DNA of 64,000 nt. It comes from Komagataeibacter melaceti. GTDB lineage: Bacteria > Pseudomonadota > Alphaproteobacteria > Acetobacterales > Acetobacteraceae. Location of the stretch: assembly GCF_003403295.1 (NCBI RefSeq), contig NZ_QUWV01000039.1, positions 1 to 64,000 of the forward strand, given 5' to 3'. The notes below the pieces were generated by a model. The model made no database searches. It had not been told where the DNA came from and saw only the letters and a list, made by a program, of their open reading frames with translations. The stretch's first letter is position 1. Each line of letters starts with the position of its first letter. A program made the position numbers and the translations under genes. Below are positions 40,754-49,315 of this stretch, in pieces.

Positions 40754-42526
40754 TTATTGAAATACGGTATTGTTGGCGCTGACATTATCTGACTGTCCGC
40801 TGGCATCGGTAACGCCACCCGTGCATCCACGGAATATGTTTCCGGTAATGACGTTAAAACCAACTCCGCTGCCAAGATAGACCGCCGACATGCTGGTTGA
40901 AGCGGACGGGGTGGCTCCAAGACAGAAATTCACACCATTGATTATGGTCGATCCCTCGTCTGCGCCATCCCCACGGACTGAAGGTTCTATCGCCACTCCA
41001 TATTCATCGGCGGCTGCGCCCGAATGTCCGCATCCGATAATATCGCCGCCGATGACTTTCGTATCCTGCACGAAGGTCTGGAGGCATGCCTTGTAGGAAC
41101 CTTCCATCTTCCCGCTCAGAAACTCGGCATGGCCCGCTCCGGAGAAACGTGAAGCTGTAAGGTAGACAATGGCATAAGGCTGGTTAAACCCGTAAAGCTG
41201 ACACGAATTGCACTCCAGATGCACGAAATTGTCCGCCAGAATGGCCGATGAAGTGTCCTGCTTTCCCATGGCATTCACTTCGATCTCCAGCCGATCGCCA
41301 TGAATGAATTGCGGGCAGGCCCCGATACCTGAACTGTTGGGACACGCAATATAGACGCCGATATTCGTCTGCTCGATGGTAGTATGTCGTATCCAGGCCG
41401 CAGCCATGAAATCGGTAAGTTTTATGCCGATGCCAGCACCCTGGGTTGCGTTAGGAAGCTGGCTATCAATCCGGCCATCCGAAACATTCAACACGTCTGC
41501 CCGCGTCGGGCAGTTTGAAATGGTACTGCACCCGCTATCCGAACCGTGCCCCCATATACCGACACCATCCAATGCTATCTGCTTTATGGATACATGGTCG
41601 ATACTGTTATGCACGCCGGAGAACACTTCCACGCCGACATAGGGGTAGAAAATCTCCACATCATGAACACGGCAGAGCTGGCAATGCTGAATGTAGACGG
41701 CAGCCCCTGTCTGTGTGGAAGGCATACCTCGGTTGTTCATGATGATGCCCAGGTCACTGATACCACCACCGTACCAGTAGAGATCATTTGCATTAACCGG
41801 GGCATCGAAGCTGATAAGGTTCGCGCTTCCGGTCCCCGTTGCGATGATGGAAGTAGCGGTATTGGCCAGATTCCCGCTGCCCCACCCCCAACCTGCGCCA
41901 CGCAGATAAACGCCGCCACAGGGTATCGAAACGCCAACGGAGGCAGATATGTTGTATTGCCCGGCAGGGAAATACAATGTTCCGCCTTTCCCCTGCGCAC
42001 GCGCGCACAGCGCGTTTACCGCGTTCTGGATCAGGGGAGTGTCGTCAATATTACCATCACCCGGCGCACCAAAATCCTTGATGCTGACAGTATCCTCAAG
42101 CCGTAGCAGGAGCGTCCGCGCAACGGACTGCGCCCACGGTGGGGAATACTGGATAAGGGTGGAAAGCACGCAGGCTACGGTATTCTGGCAGGTGAAGGAT
42201 GCAGCGGTAATCGCGCCATCCGTGATCGTGGGCGATGTCAGTTTCTGGCTGACAGAAGTGCCACCAGCAATTGCAGGCGTCGCAAGAGACTGATTTTCTG
42301 ACTGCCCCCCTGATGCGTCAACTTTCGTTCCCATAAGTTCAGGAAGCGTAGAATTTCCCCATTTCAGGCCGCTCCCATCACCATTGGCATCGAGCTTTCT
42401 CGCCCACCAGTCCTGCCACTCCTTCGCCGTGGGAATATAGTTCTGGTGCCAGTTCGGAAAGGACTGCGCATGCGCCTGCATGGTCATGCCAGCAATACAT
42501 AGGGTGGCCAGAAGGAAGCGTCTCAT
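40754..42526 (-). CDS. Exported pectate-lyase-fold (beta-helix) protein of phage tail-spike type
   Basis: This 590-residue protein is intact. It has a cleavable Sec signal (MRRFLLATL ... AHA, cut after residue 20). A phage-fibre-like N-terminal part follows (IPTAKEWQDWWARKLDANGD), then a linker with repeated TSP/ITDG turns. The segment VSIKDFGAPGDGNIDDT (147-163) is the entry of the Pectate_lyase_3 right-handed beta-helix, which runs to the end. Homologues include tail spikes that bind or cut polysaccharide. The ATG overlaps by one base the TAA that closes the broken gene upstream. GC is lower than in flanking genes. Enzymatic activity cannot be inferred. Confidence 0.82.
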   Translation of the reverse strand: MRRFLLATLCIAGMTMQAHAQSFPNWHQNYIPTAKEWQDWWARKLDANGDGSGLKWGNSTLPELMGTKVDASGGQSENQSLATPAIAGGTSVSQKLTSPTITDGAITAASFTCQNTVACVLSTLIQYSPPWAQSVARTLLLRLEDTVSIKDFGAPGDGNIDDTPLIQNAVNALCARAQGKGGTLYFPAGQYNISASVGVSIPCGGVYLRGAGWGWGSGNLANTATSIIATGTGSANLISFDAPVNANDLYWYGGGISDLGIIMNNRGMPSTQTGAAVYIQHCQLCRVHDVEIFYPYVGVEVFSGVHNSIDHVSIKQIALDGVGIWGHGSDSGCSTISNCPTRADVLNVSDGRIDSQLPNATQGAGIGIKLTDFMAAAWIRHTTIEQTNIGVYIACPNSSGIGACPQFIHGDRLEIEVNAMGKQDTSSAILADNFVHLECNSCQLYGFNQPYAIVYLTASRFSGAGHAEFLSGKMEGSYKACLQTFVQDTKVIGGDIIGCGHSGAAADEYGVAIEPSVRGDGADEGSTIINGVNFCLGATPSASTSMSAVYLGSGVGFNVITGNIFRGCTGGVTDASGQSDNVSANNTVFQ

Positions 42527-43472
42527 TATTCGGTTTCTCCGTCGCCCGGGCTTCCACCCAGAACGATTGCATTATGATAAGGACGCCTCCACCCAACCGG
42601 GCTTGTGCCAATGGCACGATGCCGACGCGGCTATCAGGCGTGCTGGCCAGAATATACTGGCTGTCCCGATTGGCTATATCGCGCGGAATCAACCCCGTGT
42701 TTTGCACGCCATTGAGGGTATTCGCGGGAGACAAATAGACGGGTGTAGGGCAGCTGGCTGCACTATCACCCACGGCAAAGCCACCGGGAAATGTCTCATT
42801 CACCGACCGGATGGGGCACCATTCATTACGCAACGCGGGCATGCCGCGCACCCTGATCCAGTCGGGCACATATTCTGCGCTATGCTGTTCCAGCACCTGA
42901 TCAGCCTGCATGGCCTGCTGTCGCGCGCCTGCGCTGCCATGCTGCGCATCTGGGCAGCGATCTCTCCGCAGCCGGTCACGGCAATGGCGATCTCGGCTGC
43001 AAGGGCCCACGTGAACGCTTCACGGACCTGCTGACGCCAGTTGTCGATGGGCTGTGCATTGGAAACATACTGCACCTGCACACTGGCATGGTTGGTGCGG
43101 ATGACAGGGCCAGTCGTGTCCGTCCCCGCCGTTCCTACGCCTTCCCCAAAGGGCATCCCCGTCCGGAATAACGCGTGCTGTGCTTCCCCGTCCATCGGTG
43201 GATGATGGAGCCGCTGGGCAGGCAGTACCTTGTGCACCCCCACGCAGTCAGATGGGCGTTGGAACTCGTACTGCCATTGCTGGTCGGTGCTGGGAGCACC
43301 GGTTCCAGTGACTGTGACGCCACTGATAGGCCGAGAATAACGTATCAAGGCACATTGGCCAGAACGCGCTGCAGGCGGTCGCCTCAGCAGATCCATCATC
43401 CAGTGACGTAATCGTGCTGCGCGTCCCCGCCCGCAATAGTGCCGCGTTGCACAGGTCGATCTGCGTAGTCAC
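42526..43472 (-). pseudogene. Phage head-tail adaptor-like gene and following gene, multiply frameshifted
   Basis: A GTG at 43472 starts a phage-type protein (TTQIDLCNAALLRAGTRST, then DDGSAEATACSAFWPMCLD), the usual opening of a small head-tail connector family. Reading continues in a second frame from about 43320 (QQWQYEFQRPSDCVGVHKVL ... REAFTWALAAEIAIAVTG), then in a third from about 42917 (QQAMQADQVLEQHSAEYVPD). A further frame change near 42610 is needed to reach the TAA at 42528-42526 (GTSPVGWRRPYHNAIVLGG). At least three shifts are therefore required. The final part may once have been a separate gene. This is a decayed prophage module, not a functional product. Confidence 0.75.
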
Positions 43473-43482
43473 AGGCCGCGCC

Positions 43483-43701
43483 TTACTGGCCCTGCTTTTC
43501 GATCATCTTGGCGATGAAGCGGGGGTCGGACACACTGACGCGCTCGCCGACCTGCTTCTAGTATTCCGCCATTTTCTTTTCGGCAGCGGCATCTATCGGT
43601 TCCAGGTTTGAACTGGGGTTGCCACCATACTCGATGACTTCCCCCGCTTCCCTGATCTTGCCGCCGATGTAGCTGCGGGTAAGAACCTTGTATTTCGCCA
43701 T
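43483..43701 (-). pseudogene. Small phage protein interrupted by an in-frame amber codon
   Basis: From the ATG at 43701 the frame reads AKYKVLTRSYIGGKIREAGE and continues to KKMAEY. It then meets TAG (43560-43558) at codon 48, and goes on in the same frame as KQVGERVSVSDPRFIAKMIE to a TAA at 43485-43483. Both halves look like one 72-residue protein of the type seen beside connector genes in phage structural modules. A single nonsense mutation explains the pattern. The next gene's GTG follows ten bases later. Confidence 0.7.
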
Positions 43702-43709
43702 GATGCGCC

Positions 43710-44240
43710 TCACGCCACGTAGTTGCGGGGATACGGGACGTTCGCGGGAACATCCAGGTTGATGCCAGCCGTGACCGTGCCTGCGTCAAGCGCCACGGAT
43801 GCCGTGTAGGTCAGACGCATGTATCGGTACAGCGTGTTGGAGAATGCGGGCTTGGCGCGGACGAGAAATGGCGTGCGTTCGGTCAGCACGGAGAGATCAA
43901 TGCCGGGGAACTCCTCAAGCGTGTCCCAGTCGGACCCGTCCTGCGAAATCTGCACGGCCACGTCCATCGTGGGATCAGGCGGAGCCGCAACCGTGACCGT
44001 GACCGTGGGCGCAGACGTGTAGCCCGCACCGCCAGCCGTAACCGTAAAGCCGGTGACAACACCGTTTTCCACCGTCACTGTGGCTTCGCCCCCCGCCCCC
44101 AGGATGCCACCGCAATCCCGGTAACTGCCCCGCCGGCTTCGGTGGCGGTTTCGGTACCAGCCAGGTGCCGTATTCAGCAAACACCTTGAACGGGCCAGTC
44201 GGGGCGGCACCTTCTGGTGGCACGGGTAAAAGCCAATTGC
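43710..44240 (-). pseudogene. Truncated, frameshifted phage structural protein
   Basis: The C-terminal 130 codons are clean and end at TGA 43712-43710: TVTAGGAGYTSAPTVTVTV, then DVAVQISQDGSDWDTLEEFP, then NLDVPANVPYPRNYVA. The repeated GGAGYTSAP turn is common in phage fibre and structural proteins. Upstream the sense moves to other frames (PPEGAAPTGPFKVFAEYGTW, then TETATEAGGAVTGIAVAS), so at least two frameshifts are present. Around 44225-44245 the sequence changes abruptly to integrase coding on the other strand. The 5' part of the gene is lost at that junction. Confidence 0.65.
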
Positions 44241-44603
44241 CTGCCGGAAATGGCCGTGACGATTCTCGATCTGCTGGAACAGACTCTCCGCAGCGGCTTC
44301 CTGTTCCCGAACCGTGACGGACAGCCTTACCGCAACGCGGCCTCGAACTACGGGCAGGTCATGCACCGGGTCGCGGCACACTGTGAGACCAGGGGGATTC
44401 CCTTCACCCGCTTCCGCATCCATGACCTCCGCCACGCCTTTGCCATCCGCTGGCTCAAGGCAGATGGTGACATCTACCGTCTGAGCCGCCATCTGGGCCA
44501 CACATCGGTCAAGACGACTGAAATCTATCTGTCCGCCCTGACGGCGGATGAACTGGACCGGGTAATACATGTCGGCACAAAAGACGGCACAGAATACCCA
44601 TGA
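44217..44603 (+). pseudogene. C-terminal fragment of a phage tyrosine recombinase (integrase)
   Basis: The 128-codon frame covers only the end of a catalytic domain. It retains FRIHDLRHAFAIRWL (box II His-x-x-Arg), the second histidine in RHLGHTSVKTT and the nucleophilic tyrosine in EIYLSAL. The N-terminal arm-binding and core-binding domains and the box I arginine are missing, so it should be inactive. A GTG at 44217 opens the frame, but real integrase similarity probably starts near 44240, at the junction with the opposite-strand structural gene. tRNA-Ser begins 66 bases after its stop. Confidence 0.82.
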
Positions 44604-44669
44604 ATGTAGCGGTTTTTGTGCGGAGTAACATCTAGACGGCGGCGGAATACCTAGCTAAACAGACCTTAT

Positions 44670-44759
<90 letters not shown>

Positions 44760-45015
44760 ATCCAATTCCCGACTCTGCACTAATCCGTTTTAGAAGGCTG
44801 AGATTCCTGCCCTTCTGCCGGCATTCTCCGTGCTTACTGCTCCGCTTTCTTGCAGGCGTGAAAAAGCACGGAAATGGGCAAGGAGAGAATCCAACACAAC
44901 GCCCCAGCACTGTCATATGTCGGCTGGACTGGCATGTATTGTGGTGACCTGCGCCACGGTTGCATGGTGCAGAAGTATAACCGGCACCCACCATAAATAT
45001 ACAAACCCACAAACA
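44760..45015. other. Intergenic stretch between tRNA-Ser and the helicase terminator
   Basis: I see no credible gene, tRNA-like repeat or att duplication here. The sequence is moderately AT-rich. Short frames on both strands have no recognisable product. Confidence 0.5.
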
Positions 45016-45055
45016 AATAAAAAAGCACCCGACCATACCGGCCGGATGCTTTTTC
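45016..45055 (-). terminator. Intrinsic terminator of the DEAD-box helicase gene
   Basis: On the minus strand AAAAAGCATCCGG pairs with the later CGGGTGCTTTTTT (one mismatch), and the hairpin ends in a T run. The A-rich opposite side means it could work in both directions. It lies about 45 bases after the helicase stop. Confidence 0.7.
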
Positions 45056-45099
45056 AATAAGTCATTCCGCTGCTTCTTTACAAAAAGAAGCGGGATGGG

Positions 45100-46425
45100 T
45101 CAGACCGCGCGGCGGTGACCACCACCAGAACGGTTGCCGCCGGGCCGACCGCCACCGGGGCGACCACCGGGACGGCCACCGCGCGCGCCCATGGGCGGAC
45201 GGCCACCGCCGCCACCGGGGCGACCACCGCCACCACGACCACGGCCACCACCCAGAACGGGCGGGCGCATGGTCGAATTCTCGGCAGCTTCCGAATGGTA
45301 GGGATGCTCGGACACGACAGGAATGTTCTTGCCGATATTCTTTTCAATATCGCGCAGCCATGCCCGCTGTTCCGCATCACAGAGCGAGACGGCCCAGCCC
45401 TCACGCCCCGCGCGCGCCGTGCGGCCGATGCGGTGCACATAGCTTTCGGGCACGTTGGGCAGGTCGTAGTTGAACACGTGGGTCACGTCATCTACGTCGA
45501 TGCCACGGGCCGCGATGTCGGTCGCCACCAGTACCTTCACATTGCCCGAACGGAAGCCGGACATGGCCCGCTCACGCGCGCCCTGTGACTTGTTGCCGTG
45601 GATGGCTTCCGCCGTAATGCCATGTTCGCTCAGGAAGGCCGCGACCTTGTTGGCTTCATGCTTCATCAGCGTGAACACCACGGCGCGCTCGACCTTGGGT
45701 GAATCGACCAGCAGCTTCAGCGCCTCGCGCTTGTTGCCCGTATCGACAAACATCACGGCCTGACGGATGCGGTCCACCGTGCTGGACGGGGGCGTCACCT
45801 GCACGGTGGCCGGATCACGCAGCAGCCCATGCGCCAGGTCGGAAATGGTCTTGGGCATGGTGGCCGAGAACAGCAGCGTCTGGCGGTCGGTCGGCAGGGC
45901 GGCAACAATCTTGCGGATATCACGCACGAAGCCCATGTCGAGCATGCGGTCCGCTTCATCAAGCACCAGCACTTCAAGCCCGGACAGATCGACATGGCCC
46001 TGACCCATCAGGTCAAGCAGGCGGCCGGGGGCGGCGACAAGCACGTCCACGCCACGACGCAGGGCCTCGATCTGGCGCCCCTGCCCCACGCCACCGAACA
46101 CGACAGCATAGGTAAAGCGCATGTGGCGGGCATAGGATGCAAAGCTTTCCCCGATCTGGGAAGCCAGTTCGCGCGTGGGCGCCAGCACCAGCGCGCGCGC
46201 GCCCTTGGGGTTGGCGCGTCCCTTCTCCCGCAGCAGGCGGTCAAGGATGGGCAGCGCGAAAGCCGCGGTCTTGCCCGTGCCGGTCTGTGCAAGACCAAGC
46301 AGGTCACGCCCCTGCAGCAGGTAGGGAATGGCCCCGGCCTGAATGGGGGTCGGGGTGGCGTAGCCTTCCTCGTCCAGAGCGCGCAGCAGCGGCTCCGCAA
46401 GATGAAGATCGGCAAACGTTGTCAT
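45100..46425 (-). CDS. DEAD-box RNA helicase, RhlE-like, with Gly/Arg-rich tail
   Basis: The protein unwinds RNA duplexes using ATP and is of the bacterial RhlE/DeaD class. With the ATG at 46425 (AGGAGG ten bases upstream) it has 441 residues. The Q motif is near residues 21-28 (GYATPTPIQ), motif I AQTGTGKT is at 46-53 and DEAD at 156-159. A helicase C-terminal domain with HRIGRTARAGREG follows. The last 55 residues or so are nearly all Gly, Arg and Pro, an RGG-like RNA-binding tail. A longer in-frame reading that starts at 46629 has no family similarity. Confidence 0.93.
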   Translation of the reverse strand: MTTFADLHLAEPLLRALDEEGYATPTPIQAGAIPYLLQGRDLLGLAQTGTGKTAAFALPILDRLLREKGRANPKGARALVLAPTRELASQIGESFASYARHMRFTYAVVFGGVGQGRQIEALRRGVDVLVAAPGRLLDLMGQGHVDLSGLEVLVLDEADRMLDMGFVRDIRKIVAALPTDRQTLLFSATMPKTISDLAHGLLRDPATVQVTPPSSTVDRIRQAVMFVDTGNKREALKLLVDSPKVERAVVFTLMKHEANKVAAFLSEHGITAEAIHGNKSQGARERAMSGFRSGNVKVLVATDIAARGIDVDDVTHVFNYDLPNVPESYVHRIGRTARAGREGWAVSLCDAEQRAWLRDIEKNIGKNIPVVSEHPYHSEAAENSTMRPPVLGGGRGRGGGGRPGGGGGRPPMGARGGRPGGRPGGGRPGGNRSGGGHRRAV

Positions 46426-46747
46426 GAATGGCGCCTCCTGGCGCGAAAAAACGGGGCCGCAGGCCGTGCAGCAGGCAGCATGCCCGGATAGCGAACCAAC
46501 AGACATACCCGGCACCGGACCCGTATTGGCCGGGGGCGCGTATTCTGTCGTCGCAAGGATATCATGTGAAAAATAAAGGCCGGTCCAGTCTGCGTTTCTG
46601 CATGTCCCCCGCGTCAAGGACATGCGCAATCAAACCAGCAAAAGGAACAGGCGCGGTCCGCTCCCAAGCGCGATGCTGTACTGCGTTGTGGGGGTAACCG
46701 CAAGCATTTTCGTGCAGGCGGCCCCCTATTGCATGTTTTTACCGCGT
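46426..46747. other. Leader region of the helicase gene and downstream flank of the nitroreductase gene
   Basis: No gene is convincing here. A plus-strand frame begins at 46622 with an AAGGAC ribosome-like site and a hydrophobic start, but it runs on as antisense of the nitroreductase gene. The minus-strand leader of the helicase is therefore up to 320 bases, which would allow regulation in the 5' UTR. I see no recognisable riboswitch. Confidence 0.4.
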
Positions 46748-47359
46748 TCAGGCCGCAGGGAAACGGTCGGTCAGGATGACTTCGCTATCGGGCAGCTTGC
46801 CCACGCGCGGCAGGGCGGCTTCCGTCCCCTTGCCGATCACGACGAACATCGCCACCACGTGGTTCTCGGGCAGGTTGATCAGGCGACCCACGGCGTCATA
46901 ATCAAAGCCGTCCATCGGGCAGGACTGGTAGCCCATGGCCGTTGCCGCCAGCATCAGGGTCTGGCCCGCCAGCCCGCAGCTACGCATGGTCTCGTCCTGC
47001 TGGACCCATTCGCGGCCTTCGTAATAGCTCTTTATCAGCCCGGCCATGCGTTCCTTCACATCGTCGGGCGCGCCGTTGAAATAACGGGTGGGATTATCCT
47101 TCCATGCATCGCGGTCGGCACAGATCACGACCAGCGCGGAAGCATCGGTCACATGCGCCTGATCCCATGCCACCTTGCGCAGTTCGCGCCGCAGTTCAGG
47201 ATCACGGACCACCACGAAGCGGCAATGCTGGATATTGAAGGCGGAAGGCGCCATCCGCGCGGCCGAAAGCATGGTGTGCAGTTCGGCATCGCTGATCCGG
47301 TGGTTCGGGTCATAGGCGCGTATGGCACGCCGGTTCCGGATGGCCTCAAGAGTATCCAT
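46748..47359 (-). CDS. Nitroreductase-family flavoprotein
   Basis: The 203-residue protein is an FMN-dependent NAD(P)H oxidoreductase of the nitroreductase fold. The N-terminal AIRNRRAIRAYDP and MAPSAFNIQHCRFVVV segments bind FMN phosphate and start the core, and a C-terminal LINLPENHVVAMFVVIGKG strand completes it. GGGGAG precedes the ATG at 47359; an upstream in-frame start at 47470 would overlap metW. Its substrate is unknown. It is the last gene of the metX-metW run, 26 bases after metW. Confidence 0.83.
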   Translation of the reverse strand: MDTLEAIRNRRAIRAYDPNHRISDAELHTMLSAARMAPSAFNIQHCRFVVVRDPELRRELRKVAWDQAHVTDASALVVICADRDAWKDNPTRYFNGAPDDVKERMAGLIKSYYEGREWVQQDETMRSCGLAGQTLMLAATAMGYQSCPMDGFDYDAVGRLINLPENHVVAMFVVIGKGTEAALPRVGKLPDSEVILTDRFPAA

Positions 47360-47385
47360 TATCGCATCTCCCCACCGTGGCGTTC

Positions 47386-48000
47386 TTATGTCCGGGGGGT
47401 ATCCTTGCGCCGCAACAGAAACAGCGCCTGCTCCCCGAATAGGTTGGCCAGCCGGATCGACCGCCGCCACGGTGCGCGCTCGCCGTCTTCATCCACAGCC
47501 ATCCATTGCTGGACAACATAACCCTCATCCCGGCACAGCGTCAAAAAGTCGAGGATCGTGCACGGGTGGATGTTGGGCGTGTCGTACCACGGCGTATTCC
47601 ATACGGTGGTCATGGGCATGCGCCCGCGCAGGAGCATCTGCACCCGCAGCCGCCAGTGCCCGAAATTGGGAAAGGACACGATGGCGTACCGCCCGATGCG
47701 CAGCATCTGGCGCAGCACCGCGCGCGGGCGCTCCACGGCCTGGAGCGTGCGTTGCAGCACTACATAGTCAAATGCGTTATCCGGGTAATGCACGAGGTCA
47801 TGGTCCGCATCGCCATGCATGACCGGCAGGCCATGCGCCACCGCGTGCGTCACCTCCTTCATGTCGATCTCGATGCCACGGGCGTCACACCCGCTATTGC
47901 GGAACAGGTAGTCCAGCAGCGCGCCGTCGCCACAGCCCACATCCAGCACGCGCGTTCGGGGGCGGATCATCCCGGCGATCAGCCGCTGGTCAAGGCGCAT
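47386..48000 (-). CDS. metW: Methionine biosynthesis protein MetW
   Basis: MetW is a methyltransferase-fold protein that works with MetX in making O-acyl-homoserine, the activated precursor of methionine. The SAM-type motif VLDVGCGDGALLDYL lies at residues 19-33. The family's VLQRTLQAVERPRAVL segment and the NFGHWRLRVQMLLRGRMP stretch are present. Length 204 is typical. It starts two bases after metX, as in other alpha- and betaproteobacteria. Confidence 0.92.
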   Translation of the reverse strand: MRLDQRLIAGMIRPRTRVLDVGCGDGALLDYLFRNSGCDARGIEIDMKEVTHAVAHGLPVMHGDADHDLVHYPDNAFDYVVLQRTLQAVERPRAVLRQMLRIGRYAIVSFPNFGHWRLRVQMLLRGRMPMTTVWNTPWYDTPNIHPCTILDFLTLCRDEGYVVQQWMAVDEDGERAPWRRSIRLANLFGEQALFLLRRKDTPRT

Positions 48001-48002
48001 GG

Positions 48003-49166
48003 TCAGGCAATCCCGGCATGTTCGGCAGCTCCCGCCAGGAAGCCGCGGATGGTACGATCAAAGTCCGGCTCATCAAGCAGGAAGGCGTCATGCCCCTTGT
48101 CACTGTCGATCTCGACAAAGGACACATTCGCCGCCACCCGGTTGAGCGCGCGCGCCACAAGCCGCGCCTGCGATGTGGGGAACAGCCAGTCGGACGAAAA
48201 CGAGATGATGCAGAACCGCGTGCGCGTACCGGCAAAGGGACGCGACATGTCGCCATCATGCTCCGCGCCCAGATCGAAATAATCCATGGCGCGCGTGATG
48301 GTCAGGTAGGAATTGGCATCAAAGCGCCGCACGAAGGAGGAGCCCTGGTGGCGCAGGTAACTCTCCACCTCGAACATCTCGCCAAACAGGGCGCCCGGCA
48401 CCCCGCCCCGCCCTGGTTCCTGACGCACGCGACGGCCGAATTTGCGCGTAAGGGCCGCTTCGGACATATAGGTGATGTGCGCCATCATGCGCGCGACCGC
48501 CAGCCCACGGGCCGGGACCTCGTTACATTCCCAGTACCGCCCGCCATGCCATTGCGGGTCCGCGAAGATGGCCTGCCGACTGACTTCGTTGAATGCAATG
48601 TTCTGCGCGGAATGGAAGGGCGAGGTGGCAATCGGCATGGCCGCGAACACGCAGTCGGGATAGGTCGCGGTCCATTCCAGCACCTGCATCCCCCCCATGG
48701 ACCCACCAACCACGGCCAGCAGCCGCCTGATGCCCAGATGGTCGATCAGCAGCTTCTGGGCGCGCACCATGTCGCGGATGGTAATGGCGGGGAACGCGGT
48801 GCCCCATGGTTCCTCCACCCCGTCCTCGCGCCGGTGCAGGCTGCGCGGGCCGGTCGAACCCATGCAGCCACCCAGTACGTTGGCGCAGATGACGAAGAAC
48901 CTGTCGGTATCAATGGGCAGGCCGGGGCCGACCATGCGGCTCCACCAGCCCGGCTTGCCTGTCAGCGGGTGGGGATCGGCCACGTACTGGTCGCCCGTCA
49001 GCGCGTGGCAGACCAGTATGGCGTTGTCCCGCCTGGCGGACAGCGTGCCATAGGTGCGATAGGCCACATCCACCGGCGCCAGATGGAAACCGCAGTCCAG
49101 ATGCAGTCCATCCGGAAAGGTCACATGCTGGTGCGACAGGTTATTGACTGAAACGGTCTGGTCCAT
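48003..49166 (-). CDS. metX: Homoserine O-acetyltransferase MetX
   Basis: MetX is an alpha/beta-hydrolase-fold acyltransferase that activates homoserine for methionine synthesis. The nucleophile elbow GGSMGGMQ is near residue 153. The catalytic His and Asp lie in the C-terminal third; the His is in the [10 protein letters not shown] segment. [20 protein letters not shown] and [10 protein letters not shown] are other family marks. Length 387 is normal. Whether the acyl donor is acetyl- or succinyl-CoA cannot be fixed here. metW follows directly, and dnaE lies 149 bases upstream on the same strand. Confidence 0.94.
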   Translation of the reverse strand: MDQTVSVNNLSHQHVTFPDGLHLDCGFHLAPVDVAYRTYGTLSARRDNAILVCHALTGDQYVADPHPLTGKPGWWSRMVGPGLPIDTDRFFVICANVLGGCMGSTGPRSLHRREDGVEEPWGTAFPAITIRDMVRAQKLLIDHLGIRRLLAVVGGSMGGMQVLEWTATYPDCVFAAMPIATSPFHSAQNIAFNEVSRQAIFADPQWHGGRYWECNEVPARGLAVARMMAHITYMSEAALTRKFGRRVRQEPGRGGVPGALFGEMFEVESYLRHQGSSFVRRFDANSYLTITRAMDYFDLGAEHDGDMSRPFAGTRTRFCIISFSSDWLFPTSQARLVARALNRVAANVSFVEIDSDKGHDAFLLDEPDFDRTIRGFLAGAAEHAGIA

Positions 49167-49315
49167 TCTGTATCCGGCATTGCGTCGACAGGGACGATAA
49201 AAACTACAGGCTGGCGACCGGCCCGCCGCGTGGCCCGCCTGCTGGCACAGCGTATGACATTACAGACCTATACATGCAAGGTTCATGGCCATGTCAGCAA
49301 ATCCGGCCCCTTGCA

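Noticed and set aside
42526-43472. Programmed ribosomal frameshifting as in tail-assembly genes
   Set aside because: Three separate shifts in a short span without slippery heptamers, beside a nonsense codon and another multiply shifted gene, fit decay far better.
43469-43789. A 106-codon minus-strand frame
   Set aside because: It is an out-of-frame reading over the amber-interrupted small phage gene, whose correct frame gives a recognisable phage-like peptide.
45118-45250. Short tandem GGC/CCG-type repeats that might be a repeat array or CRISPR-like element
   Set aside because: They encode the Gly/Arg-rich tail of the helicase in frame; there are no spacers.
46622-47521. A 299-codon plus-strand frame with a hydrophobic start and AAGGAC upstream
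   Set aside because: Most of it is antisense to the nitroreductase and metW genes and it has no family-like segment after the first 50 codons.
49167-49315. A possible SAM riboswitch upstream of metX
   Set aside because: SAM-II and SAM/SAH elements occur before methionine genes in this class, but I could not trace their conserved cores in the 149-base gap between dnaE and metX.
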